DNA of 64,000 nt. It comes from Clostridium sp. NkU-1 (GTDB lineage Bacteria > Bacillota_A > Clostridia > Lachnospirales > Lachnospiraceae). Positions 1 through 8,691 of the stretch are shown here, piece by piece (positions within the stretch are counted from its first letter, which is position 1; the number at the start of each line of letters is the position of its first letter). The stretch is taken from the NCBI GenBank assembly GCA_001312405.1, contig BBDR01000001.1:458046-522045 (forward strand), given 5' to 3'. The notes under the pieces are model-generated. The model saw nothing but the letters and a program-made list of their open reading frames with translations, was not told the origin of the DNA and did not search any database. The position numbers and the translations under genes are program-made.

Positions 1-21
1 AATATATTTTTGGAATAATGC

Positions 22-58
22 ATTGTAACATTATACCATTTTGGTATAATAATACAAT
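22..58 (+). promoter_or_regulatory. 37-bp palindromic operator upstream of lysR
   Basis: Two nested inverted repeats share one centre at base 40: TTATACCA/TGGTATAA (31-38 and 42-49) and ATTGTA/TACAAT (22-27 and 53-58). Large dyads with T-N11-A character are typical LysR-family sites lying between the regulator and a divergent target gene. The target would lie to the left, outside the window. The dyad ends 28 bases before the lysR start codon, so autoregulation is likely. Binding is inferred. Confidence 0.6.
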
Positions 59-85
59 ACTAAATATGAAATAGAGGATATCCCA

Positions 86-925
86 ATGAATCCAATTAAT
101 TCAAGGCAGCTTTACTATTTTACTATAATTGCAGAAACCGGAGGCTTTACAGCCGCAGCAAAAAAGCTGGGATTATCCCAGCCGCCTTTAAGCAAGCAGA
201 TTTTTCTGCTGGAAGAAGAGCTTGGGGTAAAGCTTTTTGAACGCGGCTCCAGAAAGACTGAGCTGACGGAAGCAGGTGCTTTTTTATATTCCCGGGCCAA
301 AGACATTCTGTCCATGATGGACTCCATTGCGGAAGAACTCCATCATTTCCAGGCTGCTTCCAATGGAATTTTAAAGCTGGGAACCATCTCTTCTTCCGGT
401 AATATGCTCCACGACTTTTTAAAGGCATACTGCGCCACCCATCCAAAGGTACGGTTTGAGGTCACAGAAGGAAATACCTATGAGCTTTTGGAAAAGATGA
501 AAAACGGGATTGTGGAATGCTCCATTATCCGGACTCCATTTAATGCGGAGGGTTTTGAATGCGAATACGGAAAAGAAGAACCTTTAATAGCGGTTGGAAC
601 CCCTTCCTTTTTTTCAGGCGTTCCCATGAATAAAATCAGGCTGACAGACCTTTCAGGCAAGCCTTTGATCTATTACCGCCGGTTTGATTCCATCATCTCC
701 CTTGCCTTCCAAAACAGCGGCATAGTGCCCAATGTTTTTTGCCGCAATGATGATGCCAGGACCTGTCTCCAATGGGCAGCCACCGGCCTTGGGATCGCCC
801 TGGTGCCTGAATCCATCAGCAAAGCAGGGGAACATACCGGTCTTGTTTTCAGGGAGATCGACTCTAAGGATACTGTTACCAGAATGGCAGCCGTATATAA
901 AAAAATGGCTATGTTTCAAACATAG
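86..925 (+). CDS. LysR family transcriptional regulator
   Basis: The 279-residue protein has the LysR layout. An N-terminal winged helix-turn-helix (about residues 4-63, with AAAKKLGLSQPPLSKQI as the recognition region) is followed by a linker helix and a periplasmic-binding-protein-like effector domain (about 90-275). Length is normal for the family (280-310). The start is preceded by AGAGGATATCCC, and the large palindrome just upstream fits autoregulation. The co-inducer and target cannot be read from the sequence; the divergent partner would lie left of the window. The gene is intact, unlike many neighbours. Confidence 0.93.
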   Translation: MNPINSRQLYYFTIIAETGGFTAAAKKLGLSQPPLSKQIFLLEEELGVKLFERGSRKTELTEAGAFLYSRAKDILSMMDSIAEELHHFQAASNGILKLGTISSSGNMLHDFLKAYCATHPKVRFEVTEGNTYELLEKMKNGIVECSIIRTPFNAEGFECEYGKEEPLIAVGTPSFFSGVPMNKIRLTDLSGKPLIYYRRFDSIISLAFQNSGIVPNVFCRNDDARTCLQWAATGLGIALVPESISKAGEHTGLVFREIDSKDTVTRMAAVYKKMAMFQT

Positions 926-1030
926 CCAAAGAATTTGTTTCGTATTTTGGTGAACTGATGTCCCTTTCCTAATCAAAAAGGCTTAACTGGGTTACCTGGT
1001 AATTCTTTTTGTACCCATGAATGATATCTT

Positions 1031-1858
1031 TCATCCGGTATAATATCCCATACCGCTCACACTCTCTGGAAAATATCTGCCACAGCTTTCTTGCACCTGG
1101 CTTGTACATTCATAACTGTTTCCATAACGCCTGATATATTCGGAAACCAGATCCTGCTGGGGAAACTGTTCCCGGAGGCGGTCAAAATACCATTCTCTCT
1201 GATTATTCCGCAAAGTTACCCCAAAAGCGGGATAAATAAAGCTGGCTCCGGTATCATGGGCGGCTTTTACAATTGAAAGGATATTTTCCTCGCTATCCTC
1301 CAGAAACGGAAGAACCGGCATCAATAATATTCCCGCAAATATCCCGTTCTTCCTTAATGCCTCAATCAAAGCCAGCCGCTCGGAAGGGCGGGATACATTG
1401 GGTTCGATCTTCTTCGCCAGATCATCGTCTGTGGTAGTAACCGTCACTTTGCACAGGACAGGGGAATGCTCCATGATTCCTTTAAGAACATCCACATCCC
1501 GCTTAAGAAGGGCGCTTTTCGTAGCCACTGCTGCTCCAAAGCCATATGCATCAATAAGCTCAAGGGCATGTCTTGTTAATTCAAGCTCTTTTTCAAAGGG
1601 ATTGTAGGGATCACTCATGGCTCCTGTCCCTACAATACCGGTTCTCACCTTACGCCTTAAATCGTCCCGGATGATGCGAAGGGCATCCTCCTTGGCCCTC
1701 ACCGAATCAAAATCCGCAATCCGGTAACAGTCTGAGCGGCTGTCACAATAAATGCAGCCATGGCTGCACCCTTTATAGATATTCATATTATAATCAATAC
1801 CAAACCACTGGGAGCCTTTTGTTCTGGTCACTATGGTCTTTGCAGGAATATTTTCCAT
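1031..1858 (-). CDS. Radical SAM protein, SPL/COG1533 type
   Basis: 275 residues. The radical SAM 4Fe-4S motif CX3CX2C is seen as CSHGCIYC near residue 31, in the context NIYKGCSHGCIYCDSR, typical of the spore-photoproduct-lyase-like COG1533 branch. This is followed by GTGAMSDPYNPFE and KSALLKRD, conserved in the same group. It would bind one iron-sulfur cluster and S-adenosylmethionine; its substrate is unknown. It lacks the full length and C-terminal cysteine context of genuine SplB, so I do not call it the DNA repair lyase. It is convergent with lysR and divergent from the YihY gene. Confidence 0.88.
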   Translation of the reverse strand: MENIPAKTIVTRTKGSQWFGIDYNMNIYKGCSHGCIYCDSRSDCYRIADFDSVRAKEDALRIIRDDLRRKVRTGIVGTGAMSDPYNPFEKELELTRHALELIDAYGFGAAVATKSALLKRDVDVLKGIMEHSPVLCKVTVTTTDDDLAKKIEPNVSRPSERLALIEALRKNGIFAGILLMPVLPFLEDSEENILSIVKAAHDTGASFIYPAFGVTLRNNQREWYFDRLREQFPQQDLVSEYIRRYGNSYECTSQVQESCGRYFPESVSGMGYYTG

Positions 1859-2032
1859 CTGTTTTTCGTTCCTTTCCTCACTTCCATTTTCATACTCACT
1901 GGCTTCATTCTAAGATTTATGAACGGATCTGTCAATTATGTACGTGTTTTTACCTATATCTTGATATTTTTTTTGTTCCATGATAATATTCTAATATTAG
2001 CGGGGAAAATCATGACAGGAAAAGGAGATATT

Positions 2033-2869
2033 ATGATTCGATTCTTATTGCGCTGCAAACAAATCTATGACAAATACAGCAGGGATGAGATGACCGTATA
2101 TGCAGCCCAGGCCTCCTTCTTCTCCATCATTGCGGCATTTCCCTTTATGATGCTTTTACTGGCATTGATACAGCTTATCCCATCCATTACGAAAGCCAAT
2201 CTGCTCCAGCTTATGATCACAATCATCCCAAGCACACTGGAATTGAACAGTTTAATCGTATCTGTTATCGATGACCTTTATACGAATTCTCCGGTAGCAG
2301 TCCTATCTGTGACTGCAGTGGCTGCCATATGGTCTGCTTCCAAGGGGATGCTCAGCATTGAGCGGGGCTTGAACCGGGTATTTGGCCAGGAGAAAAAGCG
2401 AAACTATATCGTGACCCGGATCATTTGCGCCGGCTATACCATCATTTTTATGGTCATCTGTCTCCTGACCCTTGTTCTGCTGGTCCTTGGAGGCTCCATT
2501 CAGAGTTTTATGAACCGCCACTTTCCGCTGCTGGCCGAGATCACCCAGTATGTTCTTACGTTTCGTACCATGCTCGTTTTCATGCTGACGATCTGCTTTG
2601 CTGTCCTTTATACCTATGTTCCGGAAAAAAAGCAGCACTTTTTCAGTCAGCTTCCAGGAGCCGCCTTTTGCACATTGGGATGGATCGGTTCTTCCTTTGC
2701 GTTTTCTATTTATTTTAATAATTTCGGAAATTACTCTGTCATGTACGGAAGCCTTACCGCCATTGTGCTGTTGATGCTATGGATTTATGCCTGTATCTGC
2801 ATTCTGTTTTTCGGAGCTGAAATTAATTATTATTATTCCATAAGTTGGAAAGAGCATACCCGCTATTAA
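2033..2869 (+). CDS. YihY/BrkB family inner membrane protein
   Basis: 278 residues. The start at 2033 is chosen because AAAGGAGA sits 7 bases upstream; the longer upstream reading frame lacks a site. Six hydrophobic segments and the family signatures YAAQASFFSIIAAFP near the N terminus, AIWSASKGMLSIERGLNRVF in the middle, and GSLTAIVLLMLWIYACICILFFGAEIN at the C terminus identify the YihY/virulence factor BrkB family (once mis-named RNase BN). It is an integral membrane protein whose role is unresolved. A bidirectional hairpin follows it. Confidence 0.93.
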   Translation: MIRFLLRCKQIYDKYSRDEMTVYAAQASFFSIIAAFPFMMLLLALIQLIPSITKANLLQLMITIIPSTLELNSLIVSVIDDLYTNSPVAVLSVTAVAAIWSASKGMLSIERGLNRVFGQEKKRNYIVTRIICAGYTIIFMVICLLTLVLLVLGGSIQSFMNRHFPLLAEITQYVLTFRTMLVFMLTICFAVLYTYVPEKKQHFFSQLPGAAFCTLGWIGSSFAFSIYFNNFGNYSVMYGSLTAIVLLMLWIYACICILFFGAEINYYYSISWKEHTRY

Positions 2870-2872
2870 TCA

Positions 2873-2910
2873 AAAACCAGGGCTTGCATAATAGCAGCTG
2901 CCCTGGTTTT
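2873..2910. terminator. Bidirectional terminator between yihY and cysK
   Basis: A perfect 11-bp stem AAAACCAGGGC/GCCCTGGTTTT with a 16-nt loop. It has T residues on the downstream side for both strands and lies between two convergent genes. Confidence 0.85.
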
Positions 2911-2931
2911 AATATTTGCAGTGTTTATAAT

Positions 2932-3862
2932 TTAGGTAAACAAAGGAGTCGATAAGTATCTGTCCCCGGTATCAGGAAGAACTACAACAATCCTTTTTCC
3001 GGCATATTCCGGACGCTTTGCCACTTCCCTGGCAGCCCATACGGCTGCAGAGGAGGAAATCCCCACTAAAATCCCTTCTGTTTGTGCCAGTTCTTTTCCT
3101 GTCTCGTAAGCATCTCCATTTTCCACCGGTATAATTTCATCGTAAACATCCGTATTTAGGATTGATGGGACAAACCCTGCTCCGATTCCCTGAATTCCAT
3201 GTGGCCCCGGCTTTCCTCCCGAAAGAACCGGTGAAGCGGCAGGTTCCACTGCAATTACCTTTATGTCAGGATTTTTACTTTTTTAAGTATTCTCCTGCTC
3301 CGGTAATGGTACCTCCGGTTCCCACGCCGGCTATAAAAACATCGATCTTTCCATCAGTATCCTCCCATATCTCAGGGCCGGTGGTTTCATAATGGGCTTT
3401 GGAATTGGACGGATTGTCAAACTGTCCCAGAATAACGGAACCGGCTATTTCATCTTGCAGCTCTTTCGCCTTTGCAATGGCGCCTGACATCCCTTTTGCT
3501 CCTTCTGTCAATACAATTTCCGCTCCATAGGCCTTTAAAAGATTGCGCCGTTCCACGCTCATGGTCTCCGGCATAGTAAGAATGGCCTTATATCCCCTCA
3601 TGGCAGCTATGCTTGCGATGCCGATTCCAGTGTTGCCGGAAGTCGGTTCTATGATCGTGGCACCTGGCTTTAAGGCGCCGGACTTTTCCCCAGCCTGAAT
3701 CATATAAAGGGCCGCCCGGTCCTTTACGCTTCCTGCAGGATTAAAATATTCCAGCTTCCCTATAATGGCAGCTGCCACATGGTGCCGTTTCCCATAATTG
3801 GACAATTCCACAAGGGGTGTATGGCCGATCAGTTCAGATGCGCTTTTTTTAATATTTTCCAT
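2932..3862 (-). CDS. cysK: Cysteine synthase (O-acetylserine sulfhydrylase), frameshifted
   Basis: A PLP-dependent enzyme that makes L-cysteine from O-acetyl-L-serine and sulfide. The N-terminal piece shows the PLP lysine in [11 protein letters not shown], the substrate loop [10 protein letters not shown], and the phosphate-binding [10 protein letters not shown]. The C-terminal piece has [11 protein letters not shown] and [11 protein letters not shown]. The two halves lie in different frames, joined at a run of six A (minus strand, 3279-3284); one A fewer restores [16 protein letters not shown]. Total length of about 308 residues is normal. The start uses the second ATG, 6 bases after GAGG. 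It is a single-gene unit ending at the shared terminator. Confidence 0.92.
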
Positions 3863-3965
3863 ATTCATCCTCTTTTCAACCGAAAAATATTCTTAAACAG
3901 GTTCCCTTTTTATTTAAACCTCACCAGAATCAAGCGGATATTCGCAAACTGGTCCGGCTGAGGCA

Positions 3966-5461
3966 TTATGACAACTCATAAAGGCTGCGATACTTCTCCT
4001 TTAAGTACTGAATGAAATAATCCGGAGTAAAATCCTCACCCGTAACATCCTTTAAGATTTCACGGCTGGTTTTCAGCTTTCCAAACTTGTGGACATGTTC
4101 CCTTAAATACTCTCTTATAACGTCAAGCTTTCCATTTTTAAGAAGTTCGTCAAAATCCATCTCTTTTCTCATATGGTAATAAAGCTGAGCCCCAAAAGCA
4201 TTCCCCAGTGCATAAGACGAAAATAACCGATCAGTCCCTGGGACCAGTGAATATCCTGAAGGATCCCCTCTGATGGATTTTCCGGACGCACCCCAAGATA
4301 TTCCTCATATTTATCCGCCCAGATTTCCGGAAGCTTCTTTAAGTCCACATCTTCTTCTATAATCATTTTCTCTAATTCATAGCGGATCATAATATGAAGA
4401 TTGTAGGTGAGTTCGTCTGCCTCTGTCCGGATAAAGCTTGGCTCCACCTTATTAATTGCATCCATATACTGTTCTATGGAAATTTCCTTTAATTGTTCAG
4501 GATAAAGCTCCTGAAGCTTTTTATAAATAGGAACCCAGAAGGCCTGGCTGCGCCGATGATGTTCTCAAAAAAGCGGGACTGGGATTCGTGCATTCCCATG
4601 GATGTCCCCTGCCCCACCGGAGTCTGGGTGATCTCATCACTGATTCCAAGCTCATAAAGTCCATGACCCGCTTCATGAATCACGGAGAACATGGAGTTAT
4701 CTACCTTCTCCCGATAGCTGGTAGTGATCCTGACATCATGGTTATGGAGATTTGTCGTAAACGGATGGGCGCTTTCTGAAAGAACACCCTTTGTAAAGTC
4801 AAAGCCAACATATTCCGCAAGATAATGTGCCATCTCCCTTTGTTTTTCTTCAGAATAACCGCCTGATAAAAAGGAATCATCAATGGTCTTACCATTTTCC
4901 TTAATCTCTTTTAAAAGAGGTACAATCTCTTCTTTAAGCCGGCTAAAGAATTCATCCAGGAGCTCCATATTGAACCCTTTTTCAAACTCATCCAATATGA
5001 TATCATAAAGCTTCTGGCCTTCCTTTTTCCGGTAAGAAGCAAATTTCTTTTTAAAACCGATTACTTTTTCAAGAGTCGGCGCAAAGGAATCAAAATCTTC
5101 CTCTTTTTTTGGCCTTTGACCAGATTCTGGCTGCCTCTGCTATAAGCTGGGCATTCTCCCGGTACTCGTTTGACGGAATGCACACCAGTTCTTCTCTGGC
5201 TTCCTTCGCTCCCTTGACAATGGCCCGCTTCACATCGGACAGGCTGTTATCTTCCTCGCAGCCGGCAATGGCTTTCCCCATCTCTTCTCCTGTCATAACC
5301 TTGTAATATTCCTCAGAGAGCACACCGATCACCCTTGAAGTATAGGAACCGGCACCTTCCGGAGCAAGAGTTTCATTATCCCATTCAAAAAGGACAAGAG
5401 AGGTTTGGAGTGCCATCGTCTTTTCCAGTAAAGAGGATAAAATTTCATAAAATTTGCTCAT
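3966..5461 (-). CDS. Carboxypeptidase, peptidase family M32, frameshifted at three places
   Basis: A zinc metallocarboxypeptidase of about 500 residues that removes C-terminal residues from peptides in the cytoplasm. It reads in four frame pieces. The N-terminal part begins MSKFYEILSSLLEK and has FEWDNETLAPEGA. The catalytic part has the zinc motif HEAGHGLYE and GMHESQSRFFEN. The C terminus has FGKLKTSREILKDVTGEDF. Repairing one extra A at 5105-5111, one missing C near 4553 and one missing C near 4196 gives one continuous M32 protein (for example ENIIGRSQAFWVPIYKKLQ). The start has GGAG upstream. The HEXXH motif is intact. Confidence 0.9.
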
Positions 5462-5643
5462 AATCTGTTTCTCCTTTATTTCTGCAAATAATAATCCAGA
5501 CTTGGGAATGCAAGCATTCTTTCATCTGGCAAATGCTTAAAGATTCAAATACTGCCTGGTATTTATACCGGGTATTCCGCTTAAAATCAGGGACGCTCTG
5601 TATGAGTGTCCCCAGGCGGAATAAAAAAATACTTTTATAACTA

Positions 5644-6987
5644 TCACTTACTGGAGCCAAAAATGGAAGCTTCTTTTATATCAAGGGTTTTAAGCCAATT
5701 TTTGACTTTTTCCTCCTGATATGCGTTTGCTGAAAAAGCTTCAAGCTCCATGTCAATGGGAATATCCGTTTTCATGGTAGCCAGGGTTTTGGAAAGCAGG
5801 GCTGCTTTTTCCCCGCATAATTCCTCATCACTGGTCTTTGTCAATGCCTTATATGGAGAACGGGTGATTCCAAGTTCATTTTTCCAGAAATCCTGAAGCG
5901 CTTTTAAGCTCTTTTTATCAGACTCGGCCTCATGAATGGAACGGTATATCTCTTCCACAGTACCATATTCCCTAAGAAGCGGAGGAACCGCGCTGCTTAC
6001 TCCCTTTACTCCCGGAATATTATCAGAAGGATCTCCCTGGATCCCCTTTAAATCCGTAATCTGCTCCGGCCTTACTCCCTCTTCATATAACACCGTATCA
6101 GAGGTATATTCAAAAACCTTTTCAGGAAGGTTGACCTCTTCTTTTTTTACACCGTAAAAAGAATAATATTTTTTATACAGCTCGTCCGCTTTTTCCTGCC
6201 GTGACTGAACCATCCACGCCCGGACATTATATTCATCATTTACTAGCTGGAGATAATCGTGATCCTTTGTGAGGAGGATCATGGAAATCTCGTCTCTGAA
6301 TTTCATGACCAGGCTTCCGGCATAATCATCAGCTTCATACTGTTCACTCAAAAGCACCTGAAAGCCCACGTCTTTTAAGATTTCTTCCATCAGGATAAAC
6401 TGGCTTTTTAAGGGCTCCGGTGTGGCTCCCCTGGTTCCCTTATAATCCGGGTACAATTCTCTTCGAAATGTATCCCTGGTTCTGTCAAACACAAAGGCAA
6501 TGTGATCCGGCTGCTGTTTTTTCATCAGAGAGACCACCATCTTAAGCATTCCAAAAATTGCGTTGGTATAAGTGCCGTCCTTTGCATGGAGGATCTTATC
6601 ATAATGCTTCTGCTTTTCCTCCTCTGACTTTGCAAACATAATCTCCCTTGGTAAAACCGCATAATAGCATGTCGACAGCATAGAGGAACCGTCAACGACT
6701 ACAAATTTTCTTTCAGACATGTATTTCTCCATTTCTTCAAATATCTTTGCAGAATCAGGTAAAATAATTCTGCAATTCTGTTTCATTTCTCGCACCCAGC
6801 GTTTCATAACCTCTTTCCGCTCCTGGGCAGATAATCCCTTCCATAGCTTTTGGACGCGAGGGTCCCCAAAACCGACATATGGTACTCCATTCCGCTCGCA
6901 TTCATAGGATGACAAGTAGTGATTGAGAGCACTCCATTCCACATAAAATGCATTGATGCTGCGGCTTAAAGAGCTTACTTTTACCAT
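5644..6987 (-). CDS. Stand-alone 5'-3' exonuclease (Pol I N-domain / FEN type) with N-terminal extension
   Basis: 447 residues from the ATG at 6987, which has GGGAGGAAGGA upstream. Residues from about 92 form the 5'-3' exonuclease fold of DNA polymerase I: VVVDGSSML, FDRTRDTFRRELYPDYKGTR, YEADDYAG, LTKDHDYLQLV, and the helix-three-turn-helix KGIQGDPSDNIPGVKG. The metal-binding aspartates are present, and no polymerase domain follows. The first 90 residues (SLSRSINAFYVEWSALNHY onward) have no family I recognise. An internal ATG at MSERKFVVVDG, also preceded by GGAG, could give the nuclease alone. It probably acts on flaps or RNA primers in replication or repair. Confidence 0.87.
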   Translation of the reverse strand: MVKVSSLSRSINAFYVEWSALNHYLSSYECERNGVPYVGFGDPRVQKLWKGLSAQERKEVMKRWVREMKQNCRIILPDSAKIFEEMEKYMSERKFVVVDGSSMLSTCYYAVLPREIMFAKSEEEKQKHYDKILHAKDGTYTNAIFGMLKMVVSLMKKQQPDHIAFVFDRTRDTFRRELYPDYKGTRGATPEPLKSQFILMEEILKDVGFQVLLSEQYEADDYAGSLVMKFRDEISMILLTKDHDYLQLVNDEYNVRAWMVQSRQEKADELYKKYYSFYGVKKEEVNLPEKVFEYTSDTVLYEEGVRPEQITDLKGIQGDPSDNIPGVKGVSSAVPPLLREYGTVEEIYRSIHEAESDKKSLKALQDFWKNELGITRSPYKALTKTSDEELCGEKAALLSKTLATMKTDIPIDMELEAFSANAYQEEKVKNWLKTLDIKEASIFGSSK

Positions 6988-7178
6988 ATTCCTTCCTCCC
7001 TGATAAATATGTGCTATCCCGATCAGATATTCCATTCCATTATACTCTGATTTTCCATTTATTCATAGTCTAATATTTCGTTTTAAAATATAATTTTCCT
7101 CAAAAGACGTTGAACTATGTAGCAAGAGGCTATATAATACAGATATCAAGAATAAAAAGGGAAGGTACTATCAAAAAA

Positions 7179-8001
7179 ATGGAAAAAGAGATCAAATATC
7201 CGTATATTTTATTTAAAATTGCCGGTTCCCTCTATTGCATTAACAGTAAATACATATCAACCATTGTGCAGCTGCCCCAATATAGCACAATACCGGCCGC
7301 CCCAGCTAATGTGACCGGAATGTTCAAATACCGGAATGAGGTCATACAAATGCTTGATTTACGGGTAACCTTTGGACTAAAACCTATTTCAGATGAGTGC
7401 AGGGATTTTGAAGAGATGATTGATGCCAGAAAGCAGGATCACATCAATTGGGTAAAGGAACTGGAGCGTTTCATCAATGAGGGCGGAACCTTCGGCCTGG
7501 CAAAGGATCCCCATCAGTGCGCTTTAGGAAAGTGGTATGATGAATTTAAAACTGACAACGTTACCATTACCCGTCATCTCAGTAAAATAGAGGAGCCGCA
7601 TGCAAGGCTTCATCTGGCTGCCGACGAAGCGGAACGCTGTAAAAAAAGACTGTGAAGGCTGCCAGAGGGAAGAATGCCTCTTTAAGATTTTAAAACAGGT
7701 AAAGGAAGAATCCATGCCAACGATCTTAAATCTTCTGGACCAGACAAAGGATTTATTCCGTTCAACGATTTACAAGGAAATGGTTCTTATCCTGGATGGA
7801 ATGGGATGGGGAATCGTAGTTGACGAGATCGTTGCAGTAGAAGACTTAGATGTCATAGCAGGCAGGGACCAGGATCCCATGGTAAACCATTGCTCCTATA
7901 TCAGTCAGGTAATGGAAAGTCCAAAAATCGAAGGTCTTATCTTTGAGCTTAACACAAAGTCCTTATTCGCCAGATTAAAAGAACTGGAAACCGCTTTTTA
8001 A
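7179..8001 (+). CDS. CheW-like protein with internal CZB zinc-binding domain, frameshifted
   Basis: About 273 residues after repairing one extra A in a run of seven at 7641-7647. The first CheW subdomain is YPYILFKIAGSLYCINSKYI to QMLDLRVTFGLK. Next comes a CZB (chemoreceptor zinc-binding) block with HINWVKELERF, HQCALGKWYDEF and later histidines (HLSK, PHARLH). A second CheW subdomain follows (EMVLILDGMGWGIVVDEI to KIEGLIFELNTKSLF). CheW couples receptors to the CheA kinase; CZB binds zinc and senses oxidants such as hypochlorite in other proteins. It stands alone, with no che genes nearby. A strong hairpin follows. Confidence 0.83.
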
Positions 8002-8030
8002 GCTGTCTTTCCATATTGATCCCTGTGAAA

Positions 8031-8067
8031 AGAGCCGGAAAAGTTCAACCGCAACTTTTCCGGCTCT
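8031..8067. terminator. Strong hairpin between convergent cheW-CZB and NUDIX genes
   Basis: A 15-bp perfect stem, AGAGCCGGAAAAGTT and its complement, with a 7-nt loop. The T tract is better on the minus strand (CTCTTTTC), so it probably ends the NUDIX transcript and may also stop the plus-strand one. Confidence 0.75.
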
Positions 8068-8104
8068 CCCAGTGAAAGCCCAGGCACTTCCCTGAACTCA
8101 CCTT

Positions 8105-8557
8105 TCAGAAATACTTCTTATTGCCCCACAAATTACTCTTCTTTAAATCCAGATATTCATTGTAGGCCTTTTCCAATATTTGCTTTTCATTTGAAAACTT
8201 CAGAAGATGATACGCTTCATGGAACTTGTAATATCCTGAATCAATAAAATATTCTTCCCGCTGTGGTTTACTGTAATAGCTGTCGGCCATCATTAGATAC
8301 CAGTGCACATCTTTTTCCACCATATCCTGAGGCGTGTTAAAGGAGTACTGGCTCTTACCAATGTATTTGATTATGGACGCACTTACGCCTGTCTCTTCCT
8401 TTACTTCCCGGAGAGCCGTCTCTTTATACTCTTCACCCGCTTCTACTGTTCCCTTTGGCAAAACCCAACCTTCATACTTATTTTTGTAATTCTTATATAA
8501 AACCAGAATTTTACCTCGAAAAATAACCACACCGCCACAACTCGTTGCTTCAATCAT
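8105..8557 (-). CDS. NUDIX hydrolase
   Basis: 150 residues from the ATG at 8557, chosen because TGGAGGAATTGCA precedes it; an upstream in-frame extension lacks a ribosome site. The Nudix box GX5EX7REUXEEXGU is seen as GTVEAGEEYKETALREVKEETG, in separate parts GTVEAGEE and REVKEETG. The domain starts with ATSCGGVVIFRGKILVLY, as in house-cleaning and diadenosine polyphosphate hydrolases of Clostridia. It would cleave a nucleoside diphosphate linked to another group; the substrate cannot be named. It is a single gene between two convergent or divergent neighbours. Confidence 0.9.
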   Translation of the reverse strand: MIEATSCGGVVIFRGKILVLYKNYKNKYEGWVLPKGTVEAGEEYKETALREVKEETGVSASIIKYIGKSQYSFNTPQDMVEKDVHWYLMMADSYYSKPQREEYFIDSGYYKFHEAYHLLKFSNEKQILEKAYNEYLDLKKSNLWGNKKYF

Positions 8558-8691
8558 TGCAATTCCTCCAGAGTGAAACCGTAACTTCCTTTGGAAGTCC
8601 GGTTTTGGTGTGTCACACAGACTGGCTCTAGTATACCTCTTTTTGGACTCATATGCAAGTGTGTAATCATGGAAAGCAAATATCATTCTTT

